NCBI GenBank assembly: GCA_030063045.1
Contig: JAQSEB010000060.1
Span: 310,001-374,000 of the forward strand
From: Pratylenchus scribneri
Lineage: Eukaryota; Nematoda; Chromadorea; Rhabditida; Pratylenchidae
DNA: 64,000 bases
Direction: 5' to 3'
Shown: one piece after another, positions 23,147 to 33,770 of the stretch
How the letters are laid out: each line of letters opens with the position of its first letter
How positions within the stretch are numbered: position 1 is the first letter of the stretch
Translations under genes and position numbers: made by a program
Notes under the pieces: model-generated
Told to the model about the DNA's origin: nothing
The model's database searches: none
Seen by the model: only the letters and a program-made list of their open reading frames with translations

Positions 23147-24046
23147 ATGACAACTCGCATGGAAGATTGGACAGAGGAGAATTCTGGATGGGCCAAACCG
23201 ACATCAGTCCACTCTGTACCAATCAAAGAGGAATTGGGCAAAACGCAACAAAATGGATGGACAGTAAATGCATCTGATGGATGCGATGATTTGGACTCAA
23301 ATGTGAAAGAGAAAAAATGGAACGATTTGGAGGAAGAGTACAAAATTCACAATAGCAGCTTCGATGCCCAAAAATGGGGGACCAAAATGGAAGGAACACC
23401 AAGACCCGATGATGGTCTCATTGGATATTGTGATGGAGGATGGGGCAATAATGATTGGACTATTGTAGGAGGAAAATGGTCGACAGGGAATGGCACAATT
23501 CTGGCTGTCAGTCACATTCTCGTTTGGTCCGTCCTCTCGCATGAACAAAACAATCCAACCTATATTATGGCAAATTTGATGGACGATGGAGATGATCCGC
23601 TGCAAAGTGGATATGGGGAATTGTCAATTTCATCTGTGATTCATCAAAAGGTTTTCAATATTAAATTGGAAATTTGCAATTTTAATTCAAAACATCTAAA
23701 AATAGTTTTTAGAATCCAAAAAAAATTTCCTAATCTTTGCTTATCTAAAAAATTATCTCCCCTTGGTGGGATTCAAACCCATTCTCTTCCCAAACTCAAC
23801 CACAAAAAAAAAATGATTTCTTATTAAAATATTATAATTCAGCTTGGAGCTGTCGCTGAACCCTCTGGCTGCTGTTTTTCCACCCGAATGCCAGCAAATA
23901 TTGTGCTCAATGAATTTTCCAATTTAGGGTCAATATATTAACCTTATTTTAATTAATTTTTTAAAATAAAATGCAGCTATCGTGCAATTGGAATGGTCAA
24001 CAAACGAACGGATGAAGTGCTTTGGACATTGGCAAAGAATAATTAA
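23147..24046 (+). CDS. Unrecognised Trp/Asp-rich protein, three exons, in transposon
   Basis: Exons 23147-23650, 23843-23928 and 23977-24046 join in frame to a 219-residue product. I do not recognise the family. The first ~100 residues are acidic and Trp-rich (MEDWTEENSGW, GYCDGGWGNNDW). The second part is more globular (IVGGKWSTGNGTILAVSHIL, YIMANLMDDGD, AIGMVNKRTDEVLWTLAKNN). No signal peptide or membrane helix. It starts with a good aaaattATG context and lies divergently to the SET gene. It could be a structural or accessory protein of the element; that is inference. Retention of frame over two introns supports function. A second copy is at 54418-55317. Confidence 0.6.
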
Positions 24047-24263
24047 TTTCAATAATTGATTTTGTTTAGTTTTGGAGGATTGATTATTTGAATTTAGATT
24101 TTTATATCATTTATTATTTATAATTAATTCAATTTCCATGATTAAAAACCTTATTTTGCATGACCATATTTAATTTTTTTGTATATAAATCTCTTGGCCA
24201 ATAAATTGGTCATTTTAGACTTATGCCAAATATACCTTTTAATAATTAAAATTTAACAAAAAA

Positions 24264-24422
24264 ATGGATTTTCCAGAGACCCATTTTGCACCAAATTGCC
24301 AACCAAAATTTGCCCTAAATTATCAAAATAAAATGCAATTGACATTTGAGGTGAAGGAGAAGAAGGGAAAACGGCAACCACCACCGTCCACAAGCATTCG
24401 TCCTCTGAGATATAACGAATGA
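24264..24422 (+). CDS. Possible 52-residue basic proline-rich peptide
   Basis: An aaaaaaATG start leads into a 52-codon frame (begins MDFPETHFAPNC, ends RPLRYNE) with a lysine-rich centre and PPPSTS. The opposite strand also carries a 72-residue open frame here (24253-24471). Which strand, if either, is coding cannot be settled from sequence alone. Confidence 0.25.
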   Translation: MDFPETHFAPNCQPKFALNYQNKMQLTFEVKEKKGKRQPPPSTSIRPLRYNE

Positions 24423-24639
24423 ATATATGATTTGAGGATGTACATTCTTCAAAATATCCCTGAGAATGCAATAAAATTACAAAACAATATTTAATAAAAA
24501 TTTATTATTCACATTATTTTTTATTACCTTTATTAATAGGCATTGATAAGATATTGGGGAAAAAAAAAGTTAACCACAAAAATAAATAAAAAATTTTCCT
24601 CTTGGTCATAAAACTCATTTTTCCCATTTTCCCATAAAT

Positions 24640-25170
24640 ATGATTGCTACCGAAGAACCCCCTCTTTACCATTCCCAAGAAATCTGGGATTTTGCATGTA
24701 AAATCCGGGATGAAAAAGATCTGAATGAATGGTGCCAACAAATGGGCGGAATGATTGTTGGCATGGAGGAAAAATTGACTCGACAATTTCAATGCCCTAA
24801 TAAAAAATGCCAATTCAAAGCAATTTTTCTCAAATCATGTTCAAATGTTTACACCATAAATAAACACAATCATCGAAATTATCGAATGAAAGAAATGGCC
24901 GAAAAATTGCTCGCCAAAGGAATTGGTGCTGTTGAAACAAGTCAACGAATGAAAGCGAAATTTGGCGATTCATCGCCCACAATTTGTACAATTTATAGAT
25001 GGAAAAAGGATTTTCATCAAAGACAAGCAAATTTTCATATCGTTTTAAAAATTTTATTCATTTTAAAGCGAGAGCATGAACAAAAAGGAAATGATTTGTT
25101 GGAGGAAAGTCACAGAAAGGCGAAAATACCGAGAAAATCATCGGATTGGCCTTCGAGCCCATTGCGGTGA
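24640..25170 (+). CDS. C4HH zinc-finger/helix-turn-helix-like protein in transposon
   Basis: A single-exon frame of 176 residues. Around residues 50-80 it has QFQCPNKKCQFKA...INKHNHR, a C-x4-C...H-x-H pattern of the WRKY/GCM/FLYWCH type of zinc finger common in transposase-derived DNA-binding proteins. It is followed by a predicted helical segment (MKEMAEKLLAKGIGAVETSQ, then PTICTIYRWKKDF) that looks like a helix-turn-helix. No catalytic transposase domain follows, so it may be a DNA-binding regulator or the N-terminus of a longer spliced gene (a GT donor overlaps its last codons). DNA binding is inference. Copy at 55911-56441. Confidence 0.5.
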   Translation: MIATEEPPLYHSQEIWDFACKIRDEKDLNEWCQQMGGMIVGMEEKLTRQFQCPNKKCQFKAIFLKSCSNVYTINKHNHRNYRMKEMAEKLLAKGIGAVETSQRMKAKFGDSSPTICTIYRWKKDFHQRQANFHIVLKILFILKREHEQKGNDLLEESHRKAKIPRKSSDWPSSPLR

Positions 25171-25284
25171 ATTTTAAGATTGCAAAATTTATTTAAATAT
25201 TTATTTACTTTTTAGTCGCTCAAATCGAGGCAAAACATTGCCCGCCTCAAATCGAGGCAAATCATTGCCCGACTCAAGCAAATT

Positions 25285-25700
25285 ACGGTGATTTTTATAG
25301 TCACATACGTTTTTTTTGCCTCTAATTCTTTATTTTTTATCCTCTAATTTTGCAAAAAAAAAATGTTTTTTTTGGATTAAATTTTGTCTGTCAAAAGCAT
25401 AAAATACCATTCGATAGCCCACAAAAAAAAGTTAATAAATGTAGTTAAGATCACTTAAATTGCTTAATTAACCACTTAGTTATGGCCAAAAAAAATCATT
25501 CCCACAAAAATGGCCATAACTCAGTAAATTTTTGACCAAGCCCCTTTCCCTAAAACATAATCCTATCCTAGCCTTAGACCTAGAATTCGTGCTAGCCCTA
25601 ACCCAACACTAACACTAACTCTAAAAGTTTCCAATAAAAAACAAAAATAGTCAAATTAGAGGTTAAAAAAATCAAATTAGAGGCAAAAAACTTTCCCTTA
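25285..25700. repeat. MITE-like inverted repeat with degenerate ccctaa units
   Basis: Inverted arms: ttttgcctctaattctttat at about 25315 and its approximate reverse complement (ttagaggttaaaaaaatc and aaattagaggcaaaaaactt) at about 25650-25695. The interior includes ggccataactcagtaaattt-type sequence, also seen in the MITE at 13325-13640, and a run of 'agcccta/ctaaccc' units. Just left of it, 'caaatcgaggcaaaacattgcccg' occurs twice in direct order. Non-coding. Copy at 56556-56971. Confidence 0.5.
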
Positions 25701-25744
25701 ATAGTCGCTCAATTCGCGTTCCAAAACCAATTTGCTGTTTAAAT

Positions 25745-27345
25745 CAGGGCTGCCATAATACCGGGGAAACCCGGCATTTCCCGGGTTTTTGATGTCCCGG
25801 CCGGGGTTTTGCCGGGGTTTTGAAAGTGCCGGGTTTTTTGCCGGGTTTTTCATATTTTGCCGGGTTTTGCCGTGTTTTTAAATTTTTTTAAATGATTGCC
25901 AAAAATTGAATATTTATCCAACATTTTCTAATCTCTCACTTCATATTTTTCTTTATTTTATCATCTATTTCTATATTTTAGCTATCTGTTCTATCAATCA
26001 CATAAAAATGGGAATTTCTTCCTGCTTGCTTATATAAATTAAATTTTTTGGGCAGAGGCAAATCGCAAATTAGAAAGCAAATAAATATTTACTTTAACTT
26101 ACTTAAATATTAATGTGAATTTTCTTAACTTTATCAATAAACATAAAGATCATCTATTGATTTTTGCAGAAAAATGGCGCAAAAACAATCAAATTTACTT
26201 AATTTCGTTCGGAATATTTCGATTTCAGCAACAAATTCTGAAAAAACAACTGAGCAAAATGAAGAAGAAGCGATTTCCGAGGCTGAAGAAGTGCAAGAAA
26301 TTGAAATGAACAGTGAAAATGACGATGTAAATAAATCACAAAAAGTTAGTAAAAAATTTTAAATATATTCAGAATAAATTTTTAGGATTTATCTCCACCA
26401 AAAAAGAGAAAGAAGTCGCATCGAAAACCCGGAAGTGGGTATTCAAAATTTTTACCAAGTTATGCTAATCCGGAAGAAACAATTGAAGCAAGCAAAAAAG
26501 GAAGCGGATTTTTTTATTGCAAAGCTTGTAACGCTGATTTAGCTTTAAACAAAAATGGTGATAAGTTTATCAAAGAACATTTGGCAACAAAAAAACACAA
26601 AGATCACATTTCTGATTTTCGAAAAAATCAGCCAATTAATCATTTCATCAAGAAAAGAACGGTTTATTTTGTTCATAAAAAATTAAAAATTAAAATAATT
26701 AAAGGAAGATGAAGAAAAAAGCATATTGCTAACAGAAATTTTGATGGCTTTCCATTCCGGCGCTCACAATTTTTCTATGCGATATTCAAACTGTACTAGT
26801 GAATTGCTTCCAAAATTGTTCAAACAAGCAGAGGATTTTGCAAGCGCGAGGACCAAAACAACCGCAATAATTAATGGTATAATTTTTACCAAATATTAAA
26901 ATTGAAAATAGTTATTTTAAGGAGTGATTTATCCGTTTTTGCAACAACGTTTTTTACAAGCAATAAATGAAAATGGCGGTTGGTTCTCCATAGGAATTGA
27001 TTCGACAGAAATGCAAAAAACACGATTCCATGCAATCGTGATAAGGTTTGATATCAAAATTTTAAAAATATATGTTTTTATTTAGATATTTTGATATTCA
27101 AAAAGGAACAAAACAACGTTTGCTAAAAATTGTGGATGAACCCAGCGAGAAAGCGGTTGATATGGCCAATTTTCTGAAGCAAATTTTGATTGAAAATGGG
27201 CTGGAATTGACAAAAATGGCGGCACTTACGGCCGATAATACAAATGCGAACTTTGGAGGAATCCAGCGGAGGGGGCAAAACAATTTGTTCTTTTTGTTAA
27301 AACAAGGTATTTTTAATAAAAATTATCTATTTTTGCTTTAAAAAA
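25745..27345 (+). mobile_element. 5' half of an hAT-type transposon nested in the giant element
   Basis: The left end begins cagggctgccataataccgg, the usual CAGGG start of hAT inverted repeats, and is followed by a remarkable ccggg/gggtttt-rich stretch to about 25880. The transposase frame follows, but the sequence passes into unrelated genes after ~27345 and no matching right inverted repeat (ggcagccctg) was found. The copy is therefore truncated at its 3' side. Confidence 0.7.
26174..27305 (+). pseudogene. hAT transposase, N-terminal part only
   Basis: Five exons join in frame: 26174-26344, 26386-26661, 26705-26876, 26922-27045, 27086-27305. After an acidic lead there is a BED/U1-like zinc finger (FYCKACNADL...EHLATKKHKDH), then the first part of the RNase H-like core with an Asp in GIDSTEMQKTRFHAIVI and a second in ALTADNTNANFGG. 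The rest of the catalytic domain and the C-terminal hAT dimerisation domain are missing. The intact splice sites and frame over five exons suggest a recent truncation. It lies in the same orientation as the zinc-finger gene upstream. Copy at 57445-58576. Confidence 0.75.
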
Positions 27346-27465
27346 TGTTAAGACAAATTGATTTTATGGAATTCATAATGTAATTTTCCCTCAAAAAATG
27401 TAATTTAAAATCGACTTTCAATCAACAAAAATTCGAAAATACATTTTTGCTTTCAGCATCTAATC

Positions 27466-28860
27466 TTATACAAAAATAGATAAATCAAAATAAAAATCTG
27501 CCATTACCGATAATAAAACAGTGGCAGTGGAAAATGTTGTTGTTGCTGAGTCAATCGATAATTCACATGATGAATTCCCATTATTATTTGCCGTGAACAA
27601 ATCGATTTTCAACCTCTCAATTTCACTTATTTTCAATTCCAATTCTGAACGAAGTGACGAGAGCTGGTCATTTTTTTGTTCAATTTCCTCAGACAATAAT
27701 TTCCTTTCTTTTTGAATTTTGGCATCGATTTGATCATTCGGCTCACATACTGTAAGTAATTTAGGGTAATTAATAAAAATGAACTTTTAGATCATATAAT
27801 TATGCATATTGATGTCTATTAAATCTATTATTAATTATAAAAATATTATTTTCACCCACCAATATGACCTTTTGTCAAATTGGTTTGGCCATTGAATTCA
27901 CCCAACAGATGGCCATTTTTCTCAACTAGGCCATTTCGATTTGCACTGGACACTTCCTCCTTCAATTTTCCAATTTTAGCTTCACATTCCATCTCATTTG
28001 CATTGGCCATTTCCTTCTTCATTTTTTCTATTTTCAACTCATATTCTTTCGCACATGCATTGGCCATTTCCTCCTTCATTTCCACAATTTTCACCTCACA
28101 TCCCTTATCATTTACGATGGCCATTTCCTCGCTTTTTCCATCCCTTTGGTCATTTGATGGCCTAACTGAAAGTGAATAAATTACAGAATGTTTATTAAAT
28201 AAGTAAAATAAAATACTTTCTTTTCTGATTATATATTACATAAGATTGAAGTCTAATTATTTTAATAAAATATTATATTTACAAACTAATATTTGCATTT
28301 GTCAAATTGTTTGAACCATTCAATTCGCCAAGCAAATGGCCATTTCTACAATATTGAGCATTTCGATTTGCACTGTCCACTTCCTCTTTCAATTTGCCAA
28401 TTTTAGCTTCACATTCCTTCTGATTTGAATTGGCCATTTCTTCCTTCATTTTTCCAATTTTCAACTCATATTCCTCTTTCATTTTGCCAATTTTCACTTC
28501 ACATTCTTCTTTCATTTTGCCAATTTTTACCTCAATTTCTTCTTTCATTTTACTAATTTCCGCTTCATATTTCTCATTGGTTTGCGCCAAAATTGATTGG
28601 TCCCCTAGGGGACCCTGTAAAAGTGAACAAAAATGGACAAAAAAATGAGTCGGGGAAAATAATACCCGATGGCAAAGACAAAGACTGGGTGTGAATGTGG
28701 ATGTGAAATTTGGGAGATGAGTAAAACATACGGTTGGTTTTTTGATTTTAATTGGGGCGTAGCAATGATCAGTGAGTTTAATTAACTCAATCTGATCATT
28801 GAAAATAAATGCGAATATTTGGAGGGGAAATAAGAGAAAAATGTGGATGAAAAGATTCAT
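27466..28860 (-). CDS. Predicted secreted coiled-coil protein carried by the transposon
   Basis: Four minus-strand exons, 28860-28732, 28614-28283, 28161-27860 and 27749-27466, join in frame to 348 residues. Exon 1 (43 residues, aaaaATG context) encodes a typical signal peptide (MNLFIHIFLLFPLQIFAFIF). Exons 2 and 3 are homologous tandem modules of charged heptads (KIGKMKEE-type repeats, CEAKIGKLKEEV.SANRN) each ending with NGHLLGE.NG..NLT. Exon 4 adds another coiled coil, a Ser/Thr/Asn-rich stretch and a hydrophobic end (TVLLSVMADFYFDLSIFV) that could be a GPI-type or membrane tail. Coiled-coil composition resembles the SPRY-associated coiled coils of the host cluster, so capture of a host segment is possible. 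I do not recognise a named family. Copy at 58737-60131. Confidence 0.7.
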
Positions 28861-30977
28861 TTTTAATAAATGAACATAAATATGCTTTATTCCCCTCTTT
28901 CCCCTCCATTAAGCCTCTACCAAGATCCCAATCCATCCTTTTCTTTGCCAAGTTTCCCGATAAGGAAGAGCTAAGGGTGGAGAGGAAACGGGATCAATAT
29001 TGTAGGAAAATGTAGAGCAGCAAGCCATATGAACCCTTGTGAAATAGGAAAATTATTCTCCTCGGCCGCAAGAATGTACCAAAGAAAAAACGAAATTGAT
29101 AAGAGAGAAAATATGTCAGTTATAAAATTGAATGGGGAAAAGATGGGGTTTGTGATTTTATGGTGAAGATGAGTCTAATTTAGAATAGAAATGGAAATAT
29201 ACATAAAAATCAAAAATTATTGTTTATTTGGTCAATATGAGGAACACAATTCCCAAAAAAAAGTGATGCCCCCTTGATATAACTTTTTCATTATTGGGCC
29301 AAGGTAATTATCAAATTTGTATGAATTTTGATATTCTGTATTTTATTAAAAAATATTCAAAATACATAATGGGATAGAACAGTTTTTATATCAAATATTT
29401 TATTAATTATCATAAAAAATGCCATTTTAATCATTAATTCATTCCCGTTTTTTCTTGCTTAACAAAACTTTTTGGCAACCTTCGACTTTATATTTGTGTA
29501 AATTCATTCGAAAGGCCAAATATATTCATTCATATCATCATATTGATCAAATAATCTGGAATTAATTTTCTTTTAATCCGATTAGAGAAATATGTTTAAT
29601 TTCACAAAAACTTTCAATTTAAAATAGTAATAAGATCATCAAAATGAGTTAAGGTAAAATGGAGTTATGAAGATTAAAATTATATTTCCCTCTAATTACT
29701 CAACTGTGGTGATTATGTCCTCCAAGGCATTTTTATTGTTTCTAATTATACATGAATATAATCGTTTGGACCGTATTCTCCCTTCATTAATAAAAAAAGA
29801 AAGCATTCAAGATATTTTAAATCTTACTTCACATAGCTAATTCTTTCTTTTGGACAAGTAATAAGGCCTTCATTATTCATACCTTTTTAAACGATTATAA
29901 TTCTTCAAAGGATTGATTTTTGATAGAGTGGAAAAATGCTCTATCTCTTGATAAAAATATTTTGTAAATCTTTTATATTAATAAATTATGGGATTTAAAG
30001 AAATTTGAAAAAGGGAAATTTGGAGATGGCATCATTCTTCACTTGAATGTTATTTCAATTTCATTTAAGTCTTAAAAATTTAATAAATACACCTTCAACA
30101 AATGCCTAAAATATAATTGAATTCATCAAATTGTGACCTAAATGCCGTTAATTATATGTCAAAAATCGACGGCAATGCAACTGAATTATTGATAATTTTA
30201 TAAATATTATTATTAGTTGAAATACAGGAATAAATTAAGAAAGGAGTAAATTAAATACGAATATTAAGAATATGAATGGCTATATTTAAATTTGGCATTT
30301 TGATTGGAATTAATTGAAGAAATGTGGATAATTCATTAATATGATATATTTATTTATTTATTTCTCTTGAATGGATTGGCCCATCAAATTTGTTACTGAA
30401 ATGCTCGTCCCGAGCACACTTCCTTCTCCCTCATTCTCTTGTTATTGCTATTAATGCTCATATTTGGACCCTCAAAATTGTATGATTTAGCATTGCCATA
30501 GAAGATCCCTTTTGGAAATTAATTTATTTTTGAAAGTTAGGTAAAGAAAAAACATAGGTATGCCTCAACTTGTCCCTGTTTATTATATCTCATCAAAAAA
30601 AACTGAAATAATTTTATAATCAAATTAAAGAGAAAGCTGTTGGCTATTTAAATTGGGTAATAATTGATGAATTTGAATCTAAAAACCAAATGATATTTAG
30701 TATGGATTAACGAAATTTTCATTGTTTTTTGAGTCAATTCTGAATCAATTAAAATAAAATTAATATCCTTTGTTAGCCAACATTTAATTATTTTATTTGA
30801 TACTAAAATATTCAATAGATAAGACCAATTAAATATAATAAACGACAACAAGTTGGTCAAATAGTGCTGTTTCCCTCTTTGGTTTTGAAAATGTAAAAAT
30901 CGGGAAAAATTTAAAAAAATGATGAATAGCTGAAAACCAAACAGATGGTCAAATTCTTCCACCAATCCCCCAAAAAT
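28861..30977. other. Long AT-rich region inside the transposon without recognised genes
   Basis: About 2.1 kb with scattered small frames (for example 30648-30965 minus) lacking domains, splice-supported extension or coding-like composition. The first ~150 bp are the likely promoter of the secreted coiled-coil gene. A diverged element gene with many tiny exons cannot be ruled out. Confidence 0.4.
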
Positions 30978-31363
30978 TTATGAATATTCATTGTTGAACG
31001 TAACTTTGCCGTAATTTTTGTCAAATGAATTTTCATTCAAATCTGCCCTCTCCTCAGCATCCTCCACCATATGCTGAATTTGTTTGTATTTTGTCAAATT
31101 CATTGAGGCAATTTGTTCCTAAAATTGTAATAAATTTTCACTTTATCCTCAAAATTGAATAAATTCATTGCCTCCTCAACTTACTCTACATATTTAGGCG
31201 AGCATCGGAAAATATAAAAACCATAATTATCCAGCCTTCCCTCTTCTTTTTCCTCACAACCATTTACCTTAAATCTTTTTCTGCACAGTCCGAAAAATTG
31301 ACTTTTTACTGATAAAGATAAGGATGTGGAATGGATGGCCCAAATAAAAAAAATTGTTCCCAA
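30978..31363 (-). pseudogene. Myosin/paramyosin tail-like fragment
   Basis: The 3' exon (31118-30978) encodes 46 residues containing NLTKYKQIQHMVEDAEERAD, closely matching the end of the muscle myosin heavy chain/paramyosin rod (...KYR..QHE.EDAEERAD...). The preceding open segment (31363-31190) can be spliced in frame but has no ATG and no myosin similarity; its hydrophobic N-terminus may be chance. I read it as a captured fragment of a host myosin-family gene. A short coiled-coil gene using it cannot be excluded. Copy at 62249-62634. Confidence 0.45.
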
Positions 31364-32596
31364 AAAAGGTAATCAATTCACCCCATTACTTTTTTCCCCT
31401 AATTTCCTTTTTTTTTTATAAATCCCAGTGGCCAAAAAAAAGTTTCGCGTAAATCAAGTTTTTTTTTGCCGGCTGCCCTTTGAGGGCAGCTTTTATTAAC
31501 GGCATAAATAAAACCTCGATTTTATTCTCGTATCCCCACTTTCCACATTTTAACAAAAATTTAATTAATTAAAATTTAATTTAGTCCGCAATTTTAATAA
31601 ATTGGATAGTATTTAATTTGGATAAAAATATTCCGTGTCGAAAAAATAATCATTTTATTTTAGGCCATATAACTTGGTCAAGTCAAACTTTTTTTAAGAC
31701 TCCTTACATACCTATCCTAGCCCTAGTCCAAGCCCTAATACATACTGGCCCTAAAAACCTAATCCCCAAACCCTAGTTTGTAAGTTATAAATCAAAAACA
31801 GTTTCCGGCATTTTATCATATTCGCCAAATGCAATTTTTTATTCGTAAATTTCCCCAAAATCCCCATTTTGCATAATCCAAAAGATCATAAATGCTTTAA
31901 ATTCCATTAACTTTTCCCAATCCCAAACATCCATATTTTCCATCACATCACAATCCTCATTTTTACCACATTTTCTAAACATGAATACTTTCTTTTATGG
32001 GATAAGAGAAAGGAAAATAATAAAATGAAAATTTGGACTAAAAAAAAAAGCCAAAAGGTAATGGCCTCAAAAATAAATTAAACTAGTTCACTCAAAATCT
32101 ATCCATGTTACCGGCTTTCCATAAAAATGTTATGGCAAAAGCATCCAAACTTGGTCATAACTAATGGTCCAGCTGTATTTTTTTGCCTTCTTTCCATCCT
32201 TTTTTTTTCGTACTACCCATTTTCTATTTTATTTTTCTCTAATTCAGCACGAAGAAATAGTCTCATCTCTCTCTCTTCAACTTAAGTCTCCTAATAAGTC
32301 AATATCGATTTTCTTTCATTATATATAGCCAGCGACGCAAATCAATTACATTTATCCCTTCCTCCCATCCCCACTCGGCAAGCACCCACAGTACAAAACA
32401 CAAATACAACACAAACTATAACAAACAAATATTTCTACTAAAATTATATTTTGAATAATTCAAAATAGGTTTATTTAATATTTGATTAAATCCTTAAAAA
32501 ATTAAAATCATAAATTAATTTTATAAATGTTCCAAACTTATTTCTTGAATTTCTTATTTTCTTTCCAATTTTCATCTTCTTCACTTCCCATTAACC
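31364..32596. other. Intergenic region with hairpin and ccctaa-like units
   Basis: Contains the hairpin gctgccctttgagggcagc at about 31479-31497, degenerate ccctaa/gccctag repeats at 31715-31785, and a TATA-like stretch with CA-rich sequence (about 32320-32430) that looks like a + strand promoter/5' UTR. No clear + strand gene follows it; the 68-residue frame at 32527-32733 is antisense to a supported exon. Confidence 0.4.
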
Positions 32597-33333
32597 TCAA
32601 TAGGGGCAAAATCTACAGTTCAAAGCCCTCCGTATCCGAGTGGAACGACGTATCTGAAATATTTTCAATTATTATCTATTATTTTTTCAAATTAATTTCT
32701 CTTAAATCTTTCATCATAATTAATGAATTTTAATTTACTTGAATAGGGTTCGGGTCACCGTCCAAAATTTGAAGCATTTGCCGATAGAGCCCCTCTGCTT
32801 GGGCAACAATTCGTGCTAAAAATAAATTCATTTCTCTTCTTTCACATAATAATTTTACTATTCAAATTAAATCTATACTTACCATCATTGCACCCACGTG
32901 CTCCAAAAAGAACAAAATGGCCCAATTGTGGTCTTTCTTCTAAAAATGGAGTAAAATAGAATTAATTATATAACAATTTACCGAATTTCACGAACAACAA
33001 ACTTCCTTTTATATTGCCTCCTTGAATTTCATCCCTTTTTGTTGTCACAATCACTGGATATTCCAATGCCGGAATTTGGGCAATGGTAATTTGGTTAATT
33101 CCGCAAATTTGCGAATAACTCTTTGACGATAAAATATGAAGTTGATCAACTTCAGCAATCCCAAAAGAATAATTGACCAATTCCACAAATGAATTTATAA
33201 GACGGGGATATTCAGTTCTTTTACTTAGGTAGAGTATGTTAGACATTTTATGATTCCGTATTTTGTTAGTATAATGGTGCCTTGTTTGGAGAGTGAAGCA
33301 GCCATTTTGAATAATTGGATAAAAATAACTCAT
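32597..33333 (-). CDS. Unrecognised ~180-residue protein, four exons, in transposon
   Basis: Starting at ATG 33333, four exons join cleanly: the long first exon (to about 32980), then segments encoding RPQLGHFVLFGARGCND, ARIVAQAEGLYRQMLQILDG and the basic C-terminus IRRSTRIRRALNCRFCPY. Every junction keeps frame at GT-AG sites. The body looks globular with beta-strand character (YPVIVTTKRDE, GSLLFVKFG). The Arg-rich tail suggests nucleic-acid binding. I do not recognise a family. It lies immediately downstream of the polymerase on the same strand. Because Polintons often keep structural genes near the polymerase, a diverged structural role is conceivable but unsupported. The start of its duplicate would lie beyond the window. 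Confidence 0.6.
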
Positions 33334-33355
33334 ACACTTTAAAAGAAAGAATGAT

Positions 33356-33538
33356 TTATGTACTCAATCTTGTCCTCTTCGATCCGCCCATTTTCCTTTC
33401 CCTCATCATTTCCCGCCAACTTTTTTTTTTCATATTACCCTTTTTAGGTCTATTTATGACCGATCCAATTTGTTCTTTCCACTGTTCACTCTTTTCTCCT
33501 AACAATATCATCATTTCGGAAGTCGTGTGCCATGACAT
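33356..33538 (-). CDS. Small basic 60-residue protein
   Basis: ATG at 33538 opens a 60-codon frame (MSWHTTSEMMILLGEKSEQW...) that is strongly basic in its second half (RPKKGNMKKKSWREMMRERK). The beginning is mildly reminiscent of Myb/SANT or MADF-type helices. It sits between the polymerase and the gene starting at 33333, 22 bp away and on the same strand. A longer overlapping frame on the opposite strand (33315-33614) is hydrophobic and less credible. Function unknown. Confidence 0.35.
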   Translation of the reverse strand: MSWHTTSEMMILLGEKSEQWKEQIGSVINRPKKGNMKKKSWREMMRERKMGGSKRTRLST

Positions 33539-33770
33539 TTTTTTTGCTTCCAATCTCTTTACTTTTCGTAATCAACTATCAACTAATTTATTGTTTTTTG
33601 TGAAGTGTGTCTAATGATAAAGGAAGGGAAAAATAATAAAGGGTTAGTTAATCGTACTTTATCTTTATATTATAATATGAATTTATAAAAATATAAAATG
33701 AAAGAAAGTTTAAAATAAAATATAAGGAAATATACATCAATGAAATATACAAATAAGGAAAATGAAAATA

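Noticed and set aside
30648..30965. 105-residue hydrophobic minus-strand frame
   Set aside because: AT-rich composition, no domain, no start context or splice partners.
31479..31497. Hairpin gctgccctttgagggcagc as a rho-independent terminator
   Set aside because: The region is eukaryotic; the hairpin is more likely a repeat remnant.
32527..32733. 68-residue plus-strand frame with a hydrophobic start after a TATA-like region
   Set aside because: Antisense to a well-supported minus-strand exon encoding the Arg-rich C-terminus at 32597-32655; no homology.
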